The notes below the pieces were generated by a model. The model worked only from the letters and a program-made list of their open reading frames with translations, did no database searches and had not been told where the DNA came from. A stretch of DNA of 39,828 bases, taken from NCBI GenBank assembly GCA_947165485.1, contig CAMVAP010000029.1:1-39828 (forward strand). The letters are read 5' to 3'. Positions 8,818 through 15,397 of this stretch are shown piece after piece. The stretch is from an uncultured Prevotellaceae bacterium (GTDB lineage: Bacteria; Bacteroidota; Bacteroidia; Bacteroidales; Muribaculaceae). The first letter of the stretch is position 1; every line of letters begins with the position of its first letter. The position numbers and the translations under genes were made by a program.

Positions 8818-8902
8818 CCTGTTTTCCGCAACGGGAGAATGGAATGACTACCGCCTGACGTGATTGGCCCTCTACGAGGCCCGTCGATTGGTGTCGCCAC
8901 TT

Positions 8903-9252
8903 CCCCACGCCACACGAGGCCTACGGCCTGTGCGCCGTGGGGTTACCTCAATTCAAGGCCGCTGGCCTTGCTGTGGCCTTCGACCACACTGCCCCCACCT
9001 TTTATCGGGTGAACCTAGATTAGCCGGTACGGGAAAGGGAAGTGCCTGCCGCGGGTGGGGCCGACGGCAGGCACGTTGCGAGGCGTTGTGTCATCATGCT
9101 ATGCTTGCTATATGGTCCGTGCCAGGCACGGAGAACCTTTAGCTCGGCGAAGCCAAATTAAACAAAATTTTTATAATAATTTTATTTATAATTTTTGTTT
9201 AATTTTTCGAGCGAAGCTCGATTCATGCTACCAGTTGCAAGTCATGACACAG
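8903..9252. repeat. Cluster of extragenic triloop palindromes and an AT-rich hairpin
   Basis: No credible gene lies between 8759 and 9316. The stretch holds a 40-nt hairpin (CCCCACG...CGTGGGG, 8903-8942) with core AGGCC-TAC-GGCCT, CAAGGCCGCTGGCCTTG (8954-8970), TGTGG/CCACA (8972-8988), GTGCCTGCCG/CGGCAGGCAC (9042-9074), TCCGTGCCAGGCACGGA (9116-9132), GGCGAAGCC (9146-9154), an AT-rich inverted pair (about 9155-9206) and CGAGCGAAGCTCG (9208-9220). Bases 9184-9252 recur inverted at 39709-39777 with 5 differences in 69. This behaves like a dispersed REP-like or MITE-like element; no transposase is in view. Confidence 0.7.
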
Positions 9253-9316
9253 CCAGTCTATTTCCCTGAAACAACTTGATTATTTAACGGCTAGTGGCAT
9301 CCGCCCAACTGACAGC

Positions 9317-9973
9317 TCATAACGCGCCCTGCTCGATGCGGATGCAGATGCGCTCGATCATGGCGTCTTGCTTGTCCTTGTTGGGGTGGTAGCCGGCCTT
9401 GAGACTGGCGCCAAAGAACTTGCTGAAGGTTTGCCAGAATCCAGCCCTGAAAGTGCCGAGGAAGGCCTTGACGATGTTGTAGCTGCTCTGGTTGGTCTCG
9501 CGGTTGATGAGCTTGATGAGCAGCTTGCCCTGATTCTTGGTCAATTTCTTCATCTGCGGCTTGTACTGGGCAAACAGTTCTTTCTCGAAGCGCTTGAGGT
9601 AGGCCCGCTTCTGCTTCTCGGTCTGGTAGGTGTCGATGTACTCATAGGTCTCCAGCAGCGTGTTGCTGATGAGCTTGGCATAGGGGAGGGTCTTCTTGAT
9701 GTCGCGCACGGTCTTCCAGTACTGTTTCTCCTCGGCCTTGTTGCGGAAACGCTCACGCGGGTAGATGATGATGGGGTTGAAGACGATCATGGCCAGCGTG
9801 TCGCCCGTGGATGGCTCGATGAAGTGGTAATAGCCGGCAAAGGTCTTCTGCAACACCGAGGGCAACTCGATGTTGTCGAGCGGATCCTGCACGGCGGGGG
9901 TGGCGTGCGCATGGGCACCCGATAAAGCCGTCATGGTCACGGCAACAGCTAATATGAGGAACAAGCGTTTCAT
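9317..9973 (-). CDS. DUF4294 family secreted protein
   Basis: The 218-residue protein begins with a signal peptide (MKRLFLILAVAVTMTALSGAHA). The body fits the Bacteroidetes family DUF4294, function unknown, in motifs IIIYPRERFRNKAEEKQYWKT and LPYAKLISNTLLETYEYID, with a basic helical C-terminal half. The start at 9973 is preferred over an in-frame start at 10015 because a promoter sits at 9984-10015, inside the longer version. The neighbour upstream on the same strand is a putative beta-barrel gene ending 69 bp before this start; the separate promoter argues for independent transcription. Confidence 0.75.
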   Translation of the reverse strand: MKRLFLILAVAVTMTALSGAHAHATPAVQDPLDNIELPSVLQKTFAGYYHFIEPSTGDTLAMIVFNPIIIYPRERFRNKAEEKQYWKTVRDIKKTLPYAKLISNTLLETYEYIDTYQTEKQKRAYLKRFEKELFAQYKPQMKKLTKNQGKLLIKLINRETNQSSYNIVKAFLGTFRAGFWQTFSKFFGASLKAGYHPNKDKQDAMIERICIRIEQGAL

Positions 9974-9983
9974 TTCCTGGCGG

Positions 9984-10015
9984 CAAAAGTAGGACAAAGA
10001 AATGAATCCCAGCAA
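9984..10015 (-). promoter_or_regulatory. Promoter of the DUF4294 gene
   Basis: On the minus strand TTG (10015-10013), a 21-nt spacer and TACTTTTG (9991-9984) fit the Bacteroidetes promoter. The ATG follows only 10 nt after the -7 box, so the leader would be a few bases long. Confidence 0.6.
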
Positions 10016-10041
10016 GAAAAAGGTGTTAAATTGTCTTTACG

Positions 10042-10773
10042 TCACTTGGAGCTGATGCGCTCTAAGATGCCAAAATAGGAAACCGTCAAGCCCATGAAGT
10101 TGCCCTTGAAGGAGGGCTTGAAGTCGGCATAGGTGTAATGGGTGATAAACGGTGTCAACCGCAGCGATGAAGAAGTGGTGTGCCAGGTGCCCTCGCGGTA
10201 GGACCTCTTCTGGTGAAGCACGATGTCGATATCCACACTCGCCATCCAGCCGGTGCTGCTCTCGTGGGCATTGGTGACATCGTAGATCTCTGGCCTCTCC
10301 TCGCCTTGATCGTCCTGTGTCCACTTGAGGTGATTGATTTCCCACATCAGCTTGTTAAAGTTGATGCCAAAATAGGGGGTCACCGACACTCTGCCGTGCT
10401 TCCAAACCGTGCAACCCAGCTGCAAATTCAAGCCCAGTAAACCTGGGCTGGCAGTGCCGTTGCGCTGCAAATTGCGCCCCAGGTCATCATAGACGGCATA
10501 GGGGTTCTCGTTCTTGAACGACGGCTGGGCAATGCTGCCTTCCAGCTTGAACGCAAAGCGATCATAGAACACAGTCGTTCCCAGGGTGAACAGGAATCCC
10601 CCCTTGAGGTTATCGCTCAATGAGCCAGTGGGAATCATGCCCCCCACACCTGCCTGGAAACCAATCCCAACAGGTGGCCGATACTTAACATTCAAGGTAT
10701 CACTCTCCTGGGCACGCATGGCGACAGGAACCATGGTCAATATCGCTAGAAGTATCAAAATGGTCCTTTTCAT
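10042..10773 (-). CDS. Putative outer-membrane beta-barrel protein
   Basis: The 243-residue protein has a clear signal peptide (MKRTILILLAILTMVPVAMRA, cut before QES). Alternating amphipathic strands follow: GIGFQAGVGGMIPTGSL, GGFLFTLGTTVFYDRFAFKLEGS, GLLGLNLQLGCTVWKHGRVSVTPYFGI, and a final GNFMGLTVSYFGIL. This is the pattern of a small outer-membrane beta-barrel of the porin-like or OmpA-barrel type. No named family was recognised and no function is claimed. It lies upstream of the DUF4294 gene on the same strand. No good TAnnTTTG box was found in the 150 bp before its start. Confidence 0.6.
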   Translation of the reverse strand: MKRTILILLAILTMVPVAMRAQESDTLNVKYRPPVGIGFQAGVGGMIPTGSLSDNLKGGFLFTLGTTVFYDRFAFKLEGSIAQPSFKNENPYAVYDDLGRNLQRNGTASPGLLGLNLQLGCTVWKHGRVSVTPYFGINFNKLMWEINHLKWTQDDQGEERPEIYDVTNAHESSTGWMASVDIDIVLHQKRSYREGTWHTTSSSLRLTPFITHYTYADFKPSFKGNFMGLTVSYFGILERISSK

Positions 10774-10928
10774 CGTGTTATATTGAGTTTACATGAGCTA
10801 AATTAGCAGAATTCGCCGTTGATATCACTAGAAGCCAACTTTTTAAAGTGGACTCAATACTATATAGTAACGGACAATGAGCCTTGAAATTGCATTTTAG
10901 GTGAATAGGTTATAGCCTCAAGGCTGTT

Positions 10929-11193
10929 GCGGATGCCAACTAGAAACTCTTCTTTTTTCAAACAACGGTTCTTTTTTCAAACAACAATTACAACGGTTCC
11001 TTTTTTCAAACAACATTTACAACAGTTCGTTTTTCAAACAACATTTACAACGGTTCTTTTTTCAAACAACATTTACAACGTTGAACAACTTAAACAACTT
11101 TTTCTTTTTTAACGCTAATTGCGCGGGGTACTTTTAGGCGTTAGCGGATGCCAACTAGAAACTAGAAACTAGGGACTAGAAACTAGAAACTAA
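10929..11193. repeat. Tandem repeat tract: TTTTTTCAAACAAC array and heptamer array
   Basis: The 420-bp gap 10774-11193 holds no gene. Five copies of TTTTTTCAAACAAC (one lacking a T) start at 10953, 10972, 11001, 11030 and 11057, mostly 27-29 bp apart and joined by ATTTACAACGGTTC. The 15-mer GCGGATGCCAACTAG occurs at 10929 and 11144. From 11154 to 11193 the sequence is a 7-bp tandem array of ACTAGAA and ACTAGGG units that runs into the stop codon of the next gene. Confidence 0.85.
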
Positions 11194-11565
11194 CTACCAC
11201 CACAGGTTGCGGTAGTACTTGTGATAGAGCGAGAGGCCCTCGCTGATGGGCTTGAGCGAGGCCTTGGCAGCACGCTTGAGGTCGGCCAGGTCTTCCTCGT
11301 TGTTCCAGATGGCCTTGATATAGGCCTTGTACTCGGGGGTATCCTCCTCGGTCTGCATGGCGATGCGCTCAAAGGCATAGATCATCTTGTCCAGGATTTC
11401 GTTCCACTCCTCGGTGGTCATGTTCAAGCGCGGTGTGCGCTCGCAGTGCTGCTTAAACACCATCAATCGGGGTAAAATAAAACGGGCGATGGTCACATCC
11501 AGGTCATAGAGGTCCTCGACATGAATCGTCCTGGCAATAGCTTCGGGGTTGTACTTCTTGTTCAT
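11194..11565 (-). CDS. Small conserved protein resembling phage-encoded hypotheticals
   Basis: The 123-residue protein starts MNKKYNPEAIARTI. It contains DLYDLDVTIARFILPRL (residues about 18-34) and TTEEWNEILDKMIYAFERIA (about 50-69). I recognise this pairing, a W/Y-D-x-D-x-T-x-A-x-x-I-L-P-R-L helix followed by EEW-x-x-I-L-D-K-M-I-x-A-F-E, from small proteins of unknown function in tailed phages and some bacteria; that is recollection, not a search result. It is helical, soluble and without a signal. A longer in-frame start at 11649 is rejected because the extension is low-complexity and overlaps the likely promoter. Tandem heptamer repeats lie on both sides, an isolated setting suggestive of acquisition. 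Confidence 0.6.
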   Translation of the reverse strand: MNKKYNPEAIARTIHVEDLYDLDVTIARFILPRLMVFKQHCERTPRLNMTTEEWNEILDKMIYAFERIAMQTEEDTPEYKAYIKAIWNNEEDLADLKRAAKASLKPISEGLSLYHKYYRNLWW

Positions 11566-11608
11566 AATCGTTTTGATGAGGTTAAGATAGATTGATTGTT
11601 TTCGGGAG

Positions 11609-11639
11609 CAATTATACACATTTTTTCTGACATAGCAAA
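11609..11639 (-). promoter_or_regulatory. Candidate promoter of the phage-type small gene
   Basis: On the minus strand TTTG (11639-11636), a 19-nt spacer and TATAATTG (11616-11609) approximate the Bacteroidetes consensus, with one mismatch in the -7 box. Confidence 0.4.
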
Positions 11640-11702
11640 AAAATATCACAAAAAACCGTAAAAAAACTACAATTATCTTTTCAAATGAAAAATATCTGGG
11701 GT

Positions 11703-11853
11703 TTTAGGCTTTAGGCTTTAGGTTTTAGGCTTTAGGTTTTAGGCATTTGCGGATGCCAACTAGGGACTAGAAACTAAAAACTAGGGAATAGGGACTAGAA
11801 ACTAGGGACTAGAAACTAGGGACTAGAAACTAGGGACTAGAAACTAAGGACTA
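11703..11853. repeat. Two 7-bp-period tandem arrays
   Basis: Six perfect heptamers TTTAGGC or TTTAGGT fill 11703-11744. GCGGATGCCAACTAG follows at 11749. Then the 14-mer GGGACTAGAAACTA, itself two heptamers, occurs exactly at 11763, 11791, 11805, 11819 and 11833, with a degenerate unit at 11777 in phase. There is no open frame through the arrays. The rest of 11566-11963 holds only AT-rich sequence and two promoter boxes. Confidence 0.9.
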
Positions 11854-11947
11854 TCTAATCACTAATCAGTGAGCAAGTTATATGCTTGCGAAACTTAAAA
11901 ATCCTAAAATCTAGGAACTGATAGCCAGGGTCTAATGACTTTTTTAT

Positions 11948-11955
11948 TACCTTTG
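11948..11955 (+). promoter_or_regulatory. -7 box just before the MazG-like gene
   Basis: TACCTTTG matches TAnnTTTG exactly. The ATG starts 8 nt after it, which predicts a leaderless or nearly leaderless mRNA. No TTTG is seen at the -33 distance. Confidence 0.55.
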
Positions 11956-11963
11956 CCATCACT

Positions 11964-12299
11964 ATGACAATACAAGAGGCTCAAGCGCGAGTTGACGCTT
12001 GGATTAAACAGTATGGGGTGCGCTACTTCAGTGAGCTGACCAACATGGCGGTGCTCACCGAGGAAGTGGGCGAGGTGGCGCGTGTCATCGCGCGCCGCTA
12101 CGGCGACCAGTCGAGCAAACCGGGCGATGACCTGGACCTGGCCGACGAGTTGGCCGACGTGATGTGGGTGGTGATGTGCCTGGCCAACCAGACGGGCATT
12201 GACCTGGATGCCGCCCTGGAGCGCAACTTTGCCAAGAAGACCCGCCGCGACAGCCACCGTCACCTGGAGAACGAGAAACTTACTCATTCAAGTTTATAA
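11964..12299 (+). CDS. MazG-like nucleotide pyrophosphohydrolase
   Basis: The 111-residue single-domain protein has the MazG signature: EEVGEVARVIARRYGD (about residues 33-48) gives the EExxE half of the metal site, and DELADVMWVVMCLAN (about 61-75) gives the ExxD half. Such all-alpha NTP pyrophosphohydrolases hydrolyse (d)NTPs to monophosphate and pyrophosphate in house-cleaning roles; the exact substrate cannot be read from sequence. The deoC gene follows about 200 bp later in the same direction. I recall a MazG-deoC neighbourhood in related Bacteroidetes, which fits a shared nucleotide-salvage context. There is no clear Shine-Dalgarno; the promoter box lies almost at the start codon. Confidence 0.85.
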   Translation: MTIQEAQARVDAWIKQYGVRYFSELTNMAVLTEEVGEVARVIARRYGDQSSKPGDDLDLADELADVMWVVMCLANQTGIDLDAALERNFAKKTRRDSHRHLENEKLTHSSL

Positions 12300-12498
12300 A
12301 GTAGCTATGCCACTACATAAACTTGAGGTTAAAAGGATAAAGGTTAATGGTTAAAGATGCCTTTTGAAATGTATGATGTAGGCTCTTGCTGGATTTTTTT
12401 AGAATTTCAAGCGACAATTCATTAAACATTAACCAGTGAGAAAGTTAATAACTTTTTAGAAACTAAAATTACTAACCAATAAATAATATCAAGCAATT

Positions 12499-13452
12499 AT
12501 GAGCAATCACGAACATGAACACTGCGGCTGTGGCTGCGAACATCACGACCACGACCATGAGCACAAGCCCATGGACAAGTACATGACCGCCATCAACCAG
12601 TCAAGCGTCACCACCGATGACGCTGCCGTGAGCGCCGCCGTGCAGGAGATCATCGACAAGCATGCTGCCGAGAACAACACCCCCGAGGTGCAGCAATTCC
12701 TGCTGAACTGCGTCGATCTGACCACCCTGGCTACCGACGACAGCGAGCGCAGCGTGGCCCAGTTTGTGCAACGGGTCAACGACTTTGACAACAACTATCC
12801 CCAGTACAAGAACGTGGCCGCCATCTGCGTCTATAGCAACTTTGCCGCTGTGGTGCGTGGCACGCTTGAGGTGAGCGGTGTTGACGTGGCCGTGTGCAGC
12901 GCCAGCTTCCCCGCCAGCCAGGCCCACATCGAGACCAAGATCGCCGAGACGGCCCTGGCCATTGCCGACGGTGCCGACGAGGTGGACATCGTGCTCAACG
13001 TGGGTTACTTCAAGGACGAGGCCTATGAGGAGTTGTGTGACGAGATCAACGAGATCAAGAACGTGGTGGGCGACCGTCCCTTGAAGGTCATCCTGGAGAC
13101 GGGTCTGCTGAAGAGCGCCGAAGCCATCCGCCGCGCCAGCATCCTGTCGATGTACTCGGGCTGCGATTTCATCAAGACCTCGACGGGCAAGGTATATCCC
13201 GGCGCTTCGCTCGAGGCTGCCTACGTCATGTGCCAGTGCATCAAGGAATACTACATCCAGCACGGCCGCATGGTGGGCTTCAAGGCATCGGGCGGCATCC
13301 GCACGACCGAGGACGCCGTGAAGTATTACACCATCGTCAAGGAAGTCCTGGGCGAGAAGTGGCTGGACAACCGCTACTTCCGCATCGGCGCCTCCAGCCT
13401 GGCCAACTCGCTGTTCCAGTCCTTCACCGGCACCGACGAGAAACCGTTCTAA
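12499..13452 (+). CDS. deoC: Deoxyribose-phosphate aldolase with a His/Cys-rich N-terminus
   Basis: This class I aldolase would split 2-deoxyribose-5-phosphate into glyceraldehyde-3-phosphate and acetaldehyde in deoxynucleoside breakdown. The 317-residue protein has all catalytic landmarks: D163 in GADEVDIV, the Schiff-base lysine K226 in FIKTSTG, and K262 in GFKASGGIRT. It is about 55 residues longer than the E. coli enzyme. Much of the excess is at the N-terminus, where residues of about 4-22 read HEHEHCGCGCEHHDHDHEH, a dense His/Cys/acid run that looks like a metal-binding tail. Class I aldolases need no metal, so the tail is unexplained. A terminator-like hairpin follows, shared with the convergent ATPase gene. 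Confidence 0.93.
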   Translation: MSNHEHEHCGCGCEHHDHDHEHKPMDKYMTAINQSSVTTDDAAVSAAVQEIIDKHAAENNTPEVQQFLLNCVDLTTLATDDSERSVAQFVQRVNDFDNNYPQYKNVAAICVYSNFAAVVRGTLEVSGVDVAVCSASFPASQAHIETKIAETALAIADGADEVDIVLNVGYFKDEAYEELCDEINEIKNVVGDRPLKVILETGLLKSAEAIRRASILSMYSGCDFIKTSTGKVYPGASLEAAYVMCQCIKEYYIQHGRMVGFKASGGIRTTEDAVKYYTIVKEVLGEKWLDNRYFRIGASSLANSLFQSFTGTDEKPF

Positions 13453-13508
13453 AAAACGACTCGTATCGTGCGTTAACGACAGCTCAAACAACTGAAACAA
13501 CAAAATAG

Positions 13509-13581
13509 GGAAAACAATAAACACAATAAGTATAATCAATTGAATCACAGTGATTTGTATTGATTGTACTTATTGTTTTCC
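13509..13581. terminator. Bidirectional terminator-like AT-rich hairpin
   Basis: Positions 13523-13540 pair with 13559-13576 over 18 bp with one mismatch (a possible wobble), plus an inner AATCAC/GTGATT stem. Outer arms GGAAAACAATAA and TTATTGTTTTCC extend it. It lies between convergent genes and overlaps the ATPase stop region by a few bases beyond 13576. Its arms belong to a motif that recurs near 19068 and 26108-26182. Confidence 0.7.
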
Positions 13582-13584
13582 TTT

Positions 13585-14730
13585 TTATTCCGGGTCAAAC
13601 TCGTGTGCCCACAAGCGAGTGAAAAACTCCTTGACTGGGATACACTCAATATCACCCATGCGACGTGGTATAATATCCAGCGAAACAATTACACGGCGGC
13701 TATTGGGGTGTTCTTCTCCAAATGTTTTGAGTCCCTTGAGATGCTTATTGAGCACTTCTTCCACCGACTTGATTTCAATTGCCACTCTTGCGTCACCTAT
13801 CACAATGTCAACCTCAATACCAGTATAAGTGCGCCAGTAGAACAGTTTTTCTTCCTGATGAGTGTAACTCATATAGGCGATGAGTTCTTGCACCACCAAG
13901 TGCTCAAAGGCGTGACCATATTGAGGTGTACCTCTTACTAACCCTTTCCTGTGTAGTAAGTGATTAACAACCCCAACGTCAAAGTAATAAAATCTCGGAG
14001 CCTGAATCAGGCGGCGCTGTACTACGCGGGTATAGGCAGGAATGCGATAGCCAATCAAGGTATCCTCCAAGATGTCAAAATAGCTACTCACTGTTGTTGC
14101 GCTTACTCCGCATTCCTGAGCAATACTATTGTTGTTGATCATCTCACCATCGCAAATTGCAGCGACTTCAAGAAAACGCTGAAATGCTGTGAGGTTACGA
14201 ACCAACGATTCTTCCTTGATTTCCTCTTTGAGATACACATCAATATAAGCCGCTAACCGGCGAGTGGGGTTCTTGGCAAGGTAATGCGACGGTATCATGC
14301 CATAGTTCACAGCACGGTCAATATCCAGGTCGGGCAGTTCAGCACTCACAAAGGGGAAAAAATAAACCGGAAAAGCCCTACCTCCAAGGGTGTTTGTACC
14401 CTTGCGCTTAAGTTTCCTGGCACTTGAACCGCACAAGATAAAACGAAGATTCTTCTCTGAGATAAGCCGATGCACCTCGTTGAGCAATTCAGGCACCTCG
14501 GGAATCTCGTCAATGATTGCCAAGGTGCTTTCGGGCTTATCTTTTAGCATCTCATATAATAATCCTGGACGTTTTGCCAACCTGTTCCTTATATCGGTGT
14601 CAAGCAGGTCTATATAGATGTCGTTTGGAAATTGTTGTCGCAATGCAGTGCTTTTTCCTGTCTGTCGTGCTCCAAACAGGAAAATACTATCATCTAATTC
14701 GTTGTTAAACTGACAAATACGATTAATCAT
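13585..14730 (-). CDS. AAA ATPase with DUF4143 domain
   Basis: The 381-residue protein is a member of the large AAA_14/DUF4143 family of bacterial and archaeal ATPases of poorly known role. Visible elements are Walker A GARQTGKST (residues 20-28), Walker B LAIIDE with D74-E75, a sensor-like FILCGSSARKL, a winged-helix-like middle (SIAQECGVSATTVSSYFDIL), and a C-terminal DUF4143 with a restriction-nuclease-like core GIEVDIVIG then VAIEIKS. These genes are common in accessory regions and some have been proposed to act in defence or toxin-antitoxin-like roles; that is not established here. Two near-identical 32-nt units sit directly upstream. The gene is convergent with deoC. Confidence 0.85.
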   Translation of the reverse strand: MINRICQFNNELDDSIFLFGARQTGKSTALRQQFPNDIYIDLLDTDIRNRLAKRPGLLYEMLKDKPESTLAIIDEIPEVPELLNEVHRLISEKNLRFILCGSSARKLKRKGTNTLGGRAFPVYFFPFVSAELPDLDIDRAVNYGMIPSHYLAKNPTRRLAAYIDVYLKEEIKEESLVRNLTAFQRFLEVAAICDGEMINNNSIAQECGVSATTVSSYFDILEDTLIGYRIPAYTRVVQRRLIQAPRFYYFDVGVVNHLLHRKGLVRGTPQYGHAFEHLVVQELIAYMSYTHQEEKLFYWRTYTGIEVDIVIGDARVAIEIKSVEEVLNKHLKGLKTFGEEHPNSRRVIVSLDIIPRRMGDIECIPVKEFFTRLWAHEFDPE

Positions 14731-14753
14731 ACTCTATTGTCATTAAAAGTGAT

Positions 14754-14808
14754 ACTTGTGATTTTAAAGGAAAATCCAAAGTAGAACTTGTGATTTTCAA
14801 TGAAAATC
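14754..14808. repeat. Two 23-nt direct repeats upstream of the ATPase gene
   Basis: ACTTGTGATTTT-AA-GAAAATC occurs at 14754-14776 and 14786-14808 (21 of 23 identical), 32 bp apart. Each contains a GATTTT/AAAATC dyad. They lie 24-78 bp before the ATPase start, where operators or a duplicated promoter would lie. Confidence 0.7.
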
Positions 14809-14969
14809 GAGTGTAAATATAGCGTAATTTTTAATAACACCAACAACTTCAATAGAAAAACTTGACGTCTTCATCTCAGATCAGCCCGCAGTCCATTCAA
14901 CTTGAATGGGTAGTTTTAAGCCGTTCCTTTCTTCTATTTTTTTACTCAACAAAGCAAAAAGCCATAAAA

Positions 14970-15018
14970 TTGGTCCAACTAACATAGAAACCCGTGCAGG
15001 TTGGACCAAATTTTTGTT
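14970..15018 (+). terminator. Terminator-like inverted repeat in the island
   Basis: TTGGTCCAAC (14970-14979) pairs with GTTGGACCAA (15000-15009) around a 20-nt loop, followed by A and five Ts. No plus-strand gene precedes it. Confidence 0.45.
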
Positions 15019-15022
15019 CTAA

Positions 15023-15061
15023 GTGAGCTATAACTCAATTTTTTTTGGACTTATAGCTCAC
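15023..15061. repeat. 11-bp perfect inverted repeat
   Basis: GTGAGCTATAA (15023-15033) pairs with TTATAGCTCAC (15051-15061) around a 17-nt T-rich loop, directly after the preceding hairpin. The gap 14731-15397 contains no credible gene. Confidence 0.6.
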
Positions 15062-15170
15062 CAACTGCGACCTCATGAAACTCAATTCAATGCCAATATT
15101 AGCCAGTATGAGTCTTTGCTATCTCTTATTCTTTCTAGTTTTATCAATTTGTCGCCCAGGTATTTATGCG

Positions 15171-15216
15171 CTGCTTGCCAAATAAGCACGAAAAATCATG
15201 CTTATTTGGCAAGCAG
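15171..15216. repeat. 18-bp perfect inverted repeat
   Basis: CTGCTTGCCAAATAAGCA (15171-15188) is perfectly complementary to 15199-15216 around a 10-nt loop. No T-tract follows on either strand, so it is not a standard terminator. It lies about 180 bp upstream of the nuclease-like gene. Confidence 0.8.
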
Positions 15217-15327
15217 AATGTGAATGAAGAATCCGATCAGATTCTTGAGCGGATTGTGATTAGAGAAGAGAAGTCTAATAATAATTGGACTTATTACGAA
15301 GGTAAAAAGATAATGGAGAAAGTTTAT

Positions 15328-15335
15328 TACCTTTG
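15328..15335 (+). promoter_or_regulatory. -7 box for the nuclease-like gene
   Basis: TACCTTTG matches TAnnTTTG exactly, about 60 nt before the ATG at 15398. No TTTG is seen at the -33 distance. Confidence 0.5.
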
Positions 15336-15397
15336 CAGAAAGATTAAAATATAATAAATGAAATAATAAAAACGGCTGATGATAATTGAAAGATAGG

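Noticed and set aside
8954-9132. tRNA or rRNA fragment suggested by many GC-rich stems
   Set aside because: No cloverleaf, anticodon arm or conserved rRNA sequence was recognisable; the stems are separate small palindromes.
10953-11089. CRISPR-like array of short repeats
   Set aside because: The units have no unique spacers of constant length; linkers are near-identical and there are no cas genes. It is a tandem repeat.
11703-11744. Telomere-like TTTAGGC array
   Set aside because: The heptamer differs from true telomere units in context; it is short, internal to a bacterial chromosome and shares its 7-bp period with an unrelated neighbouring array. It is better read as slippage.
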